Below, piece after piece: positions 1 through 4,071 of a stretch of 6,732 nt of DNA (the first letter of the stretch is position 1; each line of letters begins with the position of its first letter). Where the stretch lies: positions 1 to 6,732 of the forward strand of contig WFTD01000014.1 in NCBI GenBank assembly GCA_015485755.1, given 5' to 3'. The translations under genes were made by a program, and so were the position numbers. The DNA is from Patescibacteria group bacterium (GTDB taxonomy: Bacteria; Patescibacteriota; Patescibacteriia; S139-126). A model generated the notes under the pieces. It did not search any database. It had not been told where the DNA came from and worked only from the letters and a program-made list of their open reading frames with translations.

Positions 1-19
1 CCATAAACTTTTTATACAT
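1..19 (-). CDS. Possible start of a gene leaving the window (5' end only)
   Basis: Just downstream of the leader terminator on the minus strand, an ATG at 17-19 opens a frame reading M-Y-K-K-F-M before the window ends. A second in-frame ATG lies at 2-4. No SD precedes either one, but most genes in this window also lack one. The reason to expect a gene here is indirect: the upstream leader looks like an attenuator, which would normally control a gene directly after it. Six codons cannot establish coding or function. Confidence 0.25.
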
Positions 20-32
20 TATAAATTCAACC

Positions 33-58
33 AAAAAAACCGGCCCATCAGGCCGGTT
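33..58 (-). terminator. Intrinsic terminator with T-tract, end of minus-strand leader
   Basis: Read on the minus strand, an 8-bp stem AACCGGCC/GGCCGGTT (arms 51-58 and 38-45) closes a 5-nt loop (46-50). It is followed by a run of seven T (33-39). The stem is GC-rich and the T-tract lies on the minus side only, so direction is clear. Part of the upstream arm and the loop can instead pair with 88-105, which would prevent the hairpin. Confidence 0.85.
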
Positions 59-80
59 GGCGCGCAAAATAAATATTAAA

Positions 81-179
81 TCACAATCCAACCAATCGGC
101 CTGATTCATCCCGAGCAAAATACATCCAGCAAAAACAATATGGTTTGCAGCTTATTGATTGGCTTGTGATATTATCCAT
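81..179 (-). CDS. Possible 32-aa leader peptide inside the attenuator
   Basis: The ORF starts at the first ATG after the predicted transcription start, leaving a 5' UTR of about 16 nt, and ends at TGA 81-83. The peptide carries a dense cluster CKPYCFCWMYF at residues 11-21, with three Cys, five aromatics and one Trp. No SD is visible. Its stop codon lies in the 3' arm of P1. A ribosome that finishes the ORF would cover the antiterminator arm and favour termination, while one stalled at the cluster would break P1 and favour the antiterminator, as in classical amino-acid attenuators. Regulation is inferred. A 32-codon ORF can arise by chance, and the RNA may not be translated. Confidence 0.3.
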   Translation of the reverse strand: MDNITSQSISCKPYCFCWMYFARDESGRLVGL

Positions 180-201
180 AATATTTTATAAATGTGGTTT
201 C

Positions 202-229
202 AATATAATACATTTCCAAAAAATGTCAA
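202..229 (-). promoter_or_regulatory. Sigma70-type promoter for the minus-strand leader
   Basis: On the minus strand, TTGACA (224-229, perfect -35) is separated by 16 bp from TATATT (202-207, 5 of 6 matches to the -10 consensus). The expected start is near 195, placing terminator 33-58 about 140 nt downstream. It diverges from the plus-strand promoter at 253-281. Confidence 0.7.
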
Positions 230-252
230 ATCCCTGTCTTACAAAAAAGAAA

Positions 253-281
253 TTGACATTTATTAAGGCGGTGATTAATAT
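253..281 (+). promoter_or_regulatory. Sigma70-type promoter for the signal-peptide ORF
   Basis: TTGACA (253-258) and TAATAT (276-281, 4 of 6) are separated by an optimal 17 bp. The predicted start is near 288, giving a 45-nt leader that ends in the SD AGGAGG (321-326), 7 nt before ATG 334. The -35 boxes of this promoter and the divergent one are 23 bp apart, so a bound regulator could affect both. Confidence 0.7.
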
Positions 282-333
282 AAAAAAATATAAAAAAGCT
301 CATTAAAAACATAAAATAAAAGGAGGATTTGTT

Positions 334-1017
334 ATGAAAACAAAAACAGCTATGGCGGTTATTTTTCTCATTTTGATTGCAGTTTCCTTGGTTCCGGCCC
401 AAAACAGATTTAAACAACTGCAACTAGCCATAACAAATTACCACCAGGCTGACTCAACCGCCAAATCAAAATGGCAAAAAAGCGTTTCTGATCAGCTGCT
501 TTTGCTTTTGGTTGAAATGCCCCTCTTTTACAGGCAAATTACTCTGCAAGATACCGCCCTGCAGCCAATAACTGGCTTGATGTTGGGAGCGCAGTTGTCC
601 GGTAGACTGTCCAGCGAAAACCATTGCCACTCATCAATATCTCCTCCCGGTTTTATCTCGCCATTAAATTTTGCCAAAAAGTGTATTAGCAGCGCGTATT
701 CATCTCTGTGGTCTGGTCTTGGTATTAGCATGGGCTTGAGCGGTTTTATTATCTCAATTTCAATTCCTAGCTCCTCTTTTGCTTCTCTGATAGCTGTTTG
801 CTCAAGGGCATTTTGCCAGTTGGTGATGTTATCAAATTCAACTTTACCGCCAGGGAATTTCCACATCCCCTCATCGCCATGTTTTACTAAAAGTATTTTA
901 TTATTGTCTATAATAACCGGTCCGGCCGCTATTATTATTTGCATGATTACTTATAAATGTTTGTTGGGGCTGTATTTTATTTTAATCTCGTCAAAGTATA
1001 TTTGCAAGATAAAGTAG
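334..1017 (+). CDS. Signal-peptide ORF, probably a truncated secreted-protein gene reading through into antisense sequence
   Basis: The start is strongly supported: consensus promoter, perfect AGGAGG SD with a 7-nt spacer, and a typical N-terminus (basic MKTK, hydrophobic residues 6-20, cleavage-like VPA around 20-22). Residues 23-60 are hydrophilic and helical-looking and could be the start of an exported domain. I do not recognise the family. From about residue 65 (position 528) the frame lies opposite the Nudix gene and then opposite the 951-1097 ORF, and it becomes rich in Ser, Pro and Cys, as antisense reading often does. The likeliest reading is that only the first 60-65 codons belong to a real gene whose 3' end was lost in a rearrangement. 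A functional 227-aa protein or a misassembly is possible. The terminator at 1139-1176 has its better T-tract in this direction, so the transcript could end there. Confidence 0.4.
   Translation: MKTKTAMAVIFLILIAVSLVPAQNRFKQLQLAITNYHQADSTAKSKWQKSVSDQLLLLLVEMPLFYRQITLQDTALQPITGLMLGAQLSGRLSSENHCHSSISPPGFISPLNFAKKCISSAYSSLWSGLGISMGLSGFIISISIPSSSFASLIAVCSRAFCQLVMLSNSTLPPGNFHIPSSPCFTKSILLLSIITGPAAIIICMITYKCLLGLYFILISSKYICKIK
476..503 (-). terminator. Weak terminator-like hairpin after the Nudix gene
   Basis: On the minus strand AAAAGC pairs with GCTTTT around a 14-nt loop containing the palindrome CTGATCAG, followed by a T run (476-481). It begins 25 nt after the Nudix stop codon. The stem has only two G:C pairs, so it would be weak. 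The same bases encode residues 48-57 of the plus-strand ORF. Confidence 0.25.
528..944 (-). CDS. Nudix hydrolase (MutT-like NTP pyrophosphohydrolase)
   Basis: This is a 138-aa cytoplasmic Nudix-fold protein; the family cleaves nucleoside diphosphates linked to another group, for example oxidised or non-canonical dNTPs. The N-terminal strand MQIIIAAGPVII, the stretch MWKFPGGKVEF (27-37) and REAKEELGI (53-61) fit the family. The metal-binding glutamates E54, E57 and E58 are present. The Nudix box is expanded: six extra residues sit between GGKVE and the helix, and the first Glu of the strict consensus is not matched. Residues 115-126 (LPDNCAPNIKPV) resemble a normal family C-terminus, but the last dozen (GCRAVSCRVICL) carry three Cys and look foreign, suggesting the native end was replaced. 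No SD is visible. The start lies 6 nt after the stop of the ORF at 951-1097, implying co-transcription and coupling. Substrate cannot be assigned. It overlaps the plus-strand signal-peptide ORF completely. Confidence 0.85.
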   Translation of the reverse strand: MQIIIAAGPVIIDNNKILLVKHGDEGMWKFPGGKVEFDNITNWQNALEQTAIREAKEELGIEIEIIKPLKPMLIPRPDHRDEYALLIHFLAKFNGEIKPGGDIDEWQWFSLDSLPDNCAPNIKPVIGCRAVSCRVICL

Positions 1018-1097
1018 GCAGCCTGATCGCGGCGCAGGGGCGATGGTTTTATAATCGCTTGGGCTTGCTGGAGTAAATGTAATTTATCAGACGACAA
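951..1097 (-). CDS. Small ORF upstream of the Nudix gene, unrecognised; possibly a 5'-truncated remnant
   Basis: An open minus-strand frame runs from an in-frame TGA (1110-1112) to TAA (951-953), 6 nt before the Nudix ATG. The only plausible start is TTG 1095-1097, giving 48 aa; there is no ATG, GTG or SD. The product looks coding rather than random: LLQQAQAIIKPSPLRRDQAA, then FILQIYFDEIKIKYSPNKHL, with amphipathic helices and alternating charge. I do not recognise a family. It could be a small partner translated with the Nudix hydrolase or the C-terminal tail of a larger gene whose 5' part was deleted. The adjacent terminator at 1139 means no room is left for more of the gene. Confidence 0.4.
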   Translation of the reverse strand: MSSDKLHLLQQAQAIIKPSPLRRDQAAYFILQIYFDEIKIKYSPNKHL

Positions 1098-1138
1098 ATA
1101 TATTGATAGTCATCTAAAACTTAACTCATAACATTAAC

Positions 1139-1176
1139 AAATCGCCTCTCAAAGGACTCAAAGGAGGCGATTTTTT
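1139..1176. terminator. Near-symmetric intrinsic terminator after the M20 gene
   Basis: A perfect 10-bp stem AAATCGCCTC/GAGGCGATTT (1139-1148 and 1164-1173) closes a 15-nt loop. On the plus strand it is followed by six T (1171-1176). On the minus strand the tail is TTTGTT. It begins 4 nt after the stop codon of the minus-strand M20 gene, so it most likely ends that transcript, and it could also stop plus-strand transcription from the promoter at 253-281. Confidence 0.8.
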
Positions 1177-1177
1177 A

Positions 1178-2272
1178 CTAAATAACATCCCTCAGGAAAG
1201 ACAATAATAACTGATAAAATTTAAGCAAATCATTTATGTCAATCCATTCATTTCTTCCATGGGTATTGCCGCAACGAGGTTTAATTATTATTGATGGAAT
1301 ACCTAAAGCGCCAAAATATCTGCCATCTGAAGCTCCATGAGCTTTTTCTGTTTCAATTTTTCTTTGTAAAAAATTACTAGCAAAAACATAAAAGTCATTC
1401 ACACATTTACTCCGCCGACCGCAAACATTAACATCTCCCCCCGCTATTTTTTCTACCTTAACCTCCCTACCAACAATTTTCTTAATTTTTCTATACAAAC
1501 CTTCCTGAGAATGCCTGCTGGTAAATCGGAAATCCAAATAAATCTCGGCTTTATCAGGAATCTTATTTACTGATTCTCCCCCAATAACCTTGCCTAAATT
1601 CATTGTTTCTGACCATTTTTCTTTTCTAGCTTCAGGAAAATATTTTCTCAACTTTAAGTAAGCTGAAAACACCTTATCAATGGCATTTACCCCTTGCCAA
1701 GGGCGGGATCCATGAGCTGATTTTCCTTTAGCAGTAAGTTTAATATGCAATATACCTTTTTCTTCAATTATCAATTTCCAGTTATCACCACTATCTGGAA
1801 TAAAAGCACAACCAGGCCGAAAACCCTTGTCGCCAAGCAAAAAACCAACTCCATCAGCCCCGCCAATTTCTTCATCTGTAGTTAACATCAAGCCGATATT
1901 TTTATTTGAATTGTCTTTAAAAATTTGTTCTATTACGACCATCATTGCCGCTACTAATGACTTCATATCAGAAGCGCCTCTGCCAAAAAGTTTGCCGTTT
2001 TTTATTTGAGGAATAAATTGGCTGCTGTCTGCATCAACCACATCAAGATGTCCTACCAACAATAAATCTGGCCGCTTGGTTTTTTTTGTTAAAGCAACTA
2101 GAGATGGTTTGTTATTTTTTTTATATTGGTAAACAAGCAATCCAGCTCGCTTCAGATAAGAAGCACAGAGCTGAACAGCTTCGTCTAATTGTTTTGGGTT
2201 ATTAGCTGTACTGCGAAGTCTTATTAACCTTTTAGACAAAGATAATATCTTGCCTTTATCTGACTTATTCAT
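1178..2272 (-). CDS. M20-family metallopeptidase/deacylase (ArgE/DapE-like)
   Basis: This 364-aa cytoplasmic di-zinc hydrolase has the normal length for ArgE/DapE/CPG2-type enzymes, which remove acyl groups from amino acids or cleave small peptides. The complete active site is visible: metal ligand H75 and catalytic D77 in GHLDVVD, bridging D102 in GRGASDMK, general base E134 and ligand E135 in TTDEEIGG, D160 in IPDSGD, and H338 near the C-terminus in GNTHGR. H187 in the inserted dimerisation domain (GKSAHGSRPW) is also conserved. Residues 1-165 and about 290-364 form the catalytic domain; about 175-285 form the dimerisation lid. Substrate cannot be told from sequence, and neither arginine nor lysine biosynthesis genes are nearby, so a scavenging dipeptidase is equally likely. 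No SD is visible; TATAAT (2276-2281) lies 3 nt before the ATG. Terminators flank it on both sides, so it is probably transcribed alone. Confidence 0.9.
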   Translation of the reverse strand: MNKSDKGKILSLSKRLIRLRSTANNPKQLDEAVQLCASYLKRAGLLVYQYKKNNKPSLVALTKKTKRPDLLLVGHLDVVDADSSQFIPQIKNGKLFGRGASDMKSLVAAMMVVIEQIFKDNSNKNIGLMLTTDEEIGGADGVGFLLGDKGFRPGCAFIPDSGDNWKLIIEEKGILHIKLTAKGKSAHGSRPWQGVNAIDKVFSAYLKLRKYFPEARKEKWSETMNLGKVIGGESVNKIPDKAEIYLDFRFTSRHSQEGLYRKIKKIVGREVKVEKIAGGDVNVCGRRSKCVNDFYVFASNFLQRKIETEKAHGASDGRYFGALGIPSIIIKPRCGNTHGRNEWIDINDLLKFYQLLLSFLRDVI

Positions 2273-2301
2273 ACTATTATATTAACAAATAAAGTTAAAA
2301 G

Positions 2302-2325
2302 AAAAAAGGAGACGAATGTCTCCTT
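2302..2325 (-). terminator. Intrinsic terminator of the ATP-grasp-like gene
   Basis: On the minus strand an 8-bp stem AAGGAGAC/GTCTCCTT (2318-2325 and 2306-2313) with a 4-nt loop (2314-2317) runs into a T-tract (2302-2307). The stem takes in two bases of the gene's TAA stop (2324-2326), so terminator and coding end are fused. It insulates the M20 gene from the upstream unit. Confidence 0.85.
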
Positions 2326-3775
2326 ATTGTGTTATGTTTTTTATCACCTCCTCAGCACTAGCATGAATATCAGCTTTATTGAGATAGTCAAGGGGTATAA
2401 GAACCTTGACCTTTACTTTTCCCTCTTCAGGGAAGAAAATAAGCGAACTAGAATAAACCAAAATGCCTTGATTCTCAAGCCAGGTCACTTTTCTAGCAGC
2501 GTCAACAAAATTATTTGCCGGAACAAGGTACTCCTTATCATAAAACTGGCCGCCAAAAACAAATAAAACAACGTCTCCAGCTGTCCGTCCGCCTCGGCGA
2601 AAATTATAATCATTAACACGGAAATCATGATTAGGGATAATATCAAAAGCAACATATCCGAGCTGATAAGAGAGTTTGTCAAAAACCATATTTAATTGAT
2701 CTAACATTTCTTCAGCCGCAACCACCTCATCTTCCAGATTGACTACGGAAAAATCATCAGAATGTATCATACCTTTGAAAATACCGTCCTCAACAATCAT
2801 TCTGCCAATATAAGTGGGGTAAATAACAGAATCAATAGACTCTCCGGCTACAGTGAGCTCCTTTGGTCCAAACTGGTCAATCATAGGAGTTCTCTCAACT
2901 TCCACCCGAGCGCCGCTTTTTGCTTGCACTCCGCGCTTCCTTAAAAAACCTTCCAGTATCTCCACCCTTTTTTCAAAAGAAAGGGGAGTGTTTTTGTCCA
3001 AAACAAGCTTTAAATCCCTAATGGAAATATTGGCGATGCCGCTAACTCCATCAGATTCACCTTTAATATAAGGAGTTAACTGTGATTGGTGGTAGAGATC
3101 AACAATCTTTAGGATTTCAGCGCTAATTTCCCTTAAATTTCCATTACTTGGTATTTCTTGCCCTTGGGTAACATACCTTTCCAGCCCAACTCTTTTCATT
3201 TCCTTAGCCATTTTATTTTTGTCATTAAATTTCTCTGCTGGAGAAAGAAGGACGACCTCATCAAAAAAGCCAATTTTATCATAATGAACCTTCCTCGTCT
3301 GAAAAGGCAAAACCAAAGACTTGCTGCCGGCAAAAACAAGCTCACGCTGATCCTTGATAAAATCAAAGAAGCTGAAATTCCCTTGAAAATTATCACCCTC
3401 AAAATACTCAAAAATATCATCCAGATCAGCCTCTGCCAAAGAAAACAAATCAACAATCCGACCGTCCTTTAACGGCAATAAAACCCGAAAAGAATTTTTG
3501 CATCCTAACTTATCCCTAATAACCCTTGCCTGCTTAAGCTCTCCTTTTAAAAGCGGCGCCCTGAGGATAACAGTCACTGGGGTCACGCAACTAGCAGCGG
3601 CAGCTAGCCACAGCATTCGCTGGTAACCGGGCAATCCAATCAACTCTCTCCTTTGGGCTGGCGGAACTGCCCATTCAATATCATCAAAATAAACTTGGTG
3701 AGATGCTCCGGCAAAAGCAACCATCCTGGCAATAACCTCCAACCGATAATCCGAAGAAAAAATCCTCTCAAACAT
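2324..3775 (-). CDS. Divergent ATP-grasp-like protein (putative carboxylate-amine ligase)
   Basis: This 483-aa soluble protein has an ATP-grasp-like plan. Residues 1-180 form an alpha/beta region like a pre-ATP-grasp domain. Residues 183-200 (KFNDKNKMAKEMKRVGLE) match the opening of the ATP-binding lid (conserved K186). TPYIKGESDGVSGIANI (234-250) resembles a lysine plus glycine-rich phosphate loop. GARVEVERTP (288-297) sits where the adenine-contacting strand is expected. GYVAFDII (373-380) followed by VNDYNFRRGG (387-396) resembles the Mg-binding D...E-x-N-x-R motif, with D389 replacing Glu, as in PGM1-type peptide ligases. Such enzymes join a carboxylate to an amine through an acyl phosphate; the substrate here is unknown. 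The start is well fixed by SD GGGAGG (3782-3787) with a 6-nt spacer, and a -35 TTGACA lies at 3814-3819. It is the only gene of its transcript. The family call rests on motif reading only. Confidence 0.6.
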   Translation of the reverse strand: MFERIFSSDYRLEVIARMVAFAGASHQVYFDDIEWAVPPAQRRELIGLPGYQRMLWLAAAASCVTPVTVILRAPLLKGELKQARVIRDKLGCKNSFRVLLPLKDGRIVDLFSLAEADLDDIFEYFEGDNFQGNFSFFDFIKDQRELVFAGSKSLVLPFQTRKVHYDKIGFFDEVVLLSPAEKFNDKNKMAKEMKRVGLERYVTQGQEIPSNGNLREISAEILKIVDLYHQSQLTPYIKGESDGVSGIANISIRDLKLVLDKNTPLSFEKRVEILEGFLRKRGVQAKSGARVEVERTPMIDQFGPKELTVAGESIDSVIYPTYIGRMIVEDGIFKGMIHSDDFSVVNLEDEVVAAEEMLDQLNMVFDKLSYQLGYVAFDIIPNHDFRVNDYNFRRGGRTAGDVVLFVFGGQFYDKEYLVPANNFVDAARKVTWLENQGILVYSSSLIFFPEEGKVKVKVLIPLDYLNKADIHASAEEVIKNITQ

Positions 3776-3781
3776 TACAAT

Positions 3782-3819
3782 CCTCCCTTTTATCTTTTAT
3801 TTATTATTTTTATTGTCAA
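3782..3819 (-). promoter_or_regulatory. -35 box and Shine-Dalgarno of the ATP-grasp-like gene
   Basis: A perfect TTGACA lies at 3814-3819 on the minus strand. The region 16-19 bp downstream is A-rich with no clear TATAAT; the best candidate, AAAGAT, matches only 3 of 6. SD GGGAGG (3782-3787) lies 6 nt before the ATG. The motif TGACAATAAA occurs twice on the minus strand, at 3809-3818 and 3825-3834, 16 bp apart, and could be a paired regulator site or chance. Confidence 0.45.
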
Positions 3820-3836
3820 AGTTCTTTATTGTCATC

Positions 3837-3860
3837 AAAAAACCGCCCTGGCGGGCGGTT
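3837..3860 (-). terminator. Intrinsic terminator of the small minus-strand unit before the ATP-grasp-like gene
   Basis: The stem AACCGCCC/GGGCGGTT (3853-3860 and 3841-3848) with a 4-nt loop is followed on the minus strand by a T run that starts within the stem (3837-3842). It has no T-tract on the plus side. It therefore ends transcription entering from about 4000, 25 nt after the stop of the 31-aa ORF. Confidence 0.8.
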
Positions 3861-3884
3861 AGTTGCTAAAAACTTATCAAACAA

Positions 3885-3980
3885 TCACAACCTCGCCGCC
3901 CTCAGTGCGGTAATAACGACCAACAAAATAAAAATTGGCAATATCACTTCTCTCTTATTTGTGCGGCTAAGGTATTCCAT
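3885..3980 (-). CDS. Putative 31-aa single-TM microprotein
   Basis: The ORF runs from ATG 3978-3980 to TGA 3885-3887. It encodes a charged N-terminus (MEYLSRTNKRE), a hydrophobic segment VILPIFILLVVITAL at residues 12-26, and a basic tail RAARL. This is the plan of a tiny single-pass membrane peptide with positive charges on both sides. It sits inside its own unit: promoter TTGACT-16-TACATT upstream and a strong terminator 25 nt downstream. The best SD-like stretch, AAGGA, is 13 nt from the ATG and close to the predicted transcript start, so translation could be weak or leader-like. I recognise no family. The transcript may instead be a small RNA or an attenuator leader for the ATP-grasp-like gene: GGCGG...GGTT at 3889-3900 can pair with AACC..CCGCC at 3850-3860. 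Confidence 0.45.
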   Translation of the reverse strand: MEYLSRTNKREVILPIFILLVVITALRAARL

Positions 3981-4002
3981 ATATTTTATTATTTCCTTTT
4001 TT

Positions 4003-4030
4003 AATGTAAAACTATTAAAATAAAAGTCAA
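4003..4030 (-). promoter_or_regulatory. Promoter of the 31-aa microprotein unit
   Basis: On the minus strand TTGACT (4025-4030, 5 of 6) is separated by 16 bp from TACATT (4003-4008, 4 of 6). The expected start is near 3996. It diverges from glyA, whose ATG is 42 bp away. Confidence 0.5.
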
Positions 4031-4050
4031 GTGGATAACTAAAAATACAC

Positions 4051-4065
4051 TATAAAAATTATAAC
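4051..4065 (+). promoter_or_regulatory. -10-like boxes just upstream of glyA
   Basis: TATAAA (4051-4056) and TATAAC (4060-4065) precede the glyA ATG at 4072. No SD lies between them and the start, and no good -35 is found at the matching distance. If TATAAC is used, transcription would start at or next to the ATG, giving a leaderless mRNA. Confidence 0.35.
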
Positions 4066-4071
4066 ACGCCT

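Larger units (their letters stand above)
33..195 (-). promoter_or_regulatory. Putative transcription-attenuation leader (mutually exclusive terminator/antiterminator)
   Basis: This is the segment from the predicted transcription start (about 195) to the terminator T-tract. Minus-strand RNA can form a long-range stem P1: 164-170 with 80-86 (ATCACAA/TTGTGAT) and 157-162 with 92-97 (CCAATC/GATTGG), with a bulge at 87-91. A competing antiterminator pairs 98-105 plus 88-93 (ATCAGGCC, GGTTGG) with 47-60 (CCAACCGGCCTGAT), 14 bp with a 4-nt bulge. Bases 88-97 are shared between P1 and the antiterminator, and 47-58 between the antiterminator and the terminator. So P1 plus terminator excludes the antiterminator. 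A small internal hairpin GCAAA/TTTGC lies at 129-148. The layout matches riboswitch or leader-peptide attenuators. I do not recognise a known riboswitch class, and T-box consensus elements are absent. A free-standing small RNA is the main alternative. Confidence 0.55.

Noticed and set aside
33..200. T-box or other known riboswitch as the identity of the leader
   Set aside because: The T-box antiterminator consensus is absent, and I find no signature of the glycine, guanidine, fluoride, preQ1 or manganese classes by eye.
226..423. 65-aa minus-strand frame opposite the signal-peptide region
   Set aside because: Phe/Asn/Cys-rich composition typical of antisense to a hydrophobic leader, it crosses two promoters, and it has no SD.
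1040..1058. Hairpin GCGAT/ATCGC as a regulatory element
   Set aside because: Only 5 bp, inside a probable coding frame, with no T-tract.
3158..3472. 104-aa plus-strand frame and an 86-aa minus-strand frame at 3196-3456
   Set aside because: Both lie inside the ATP-grasp-like gene in other frames and show no motif, SD or conserved composition.
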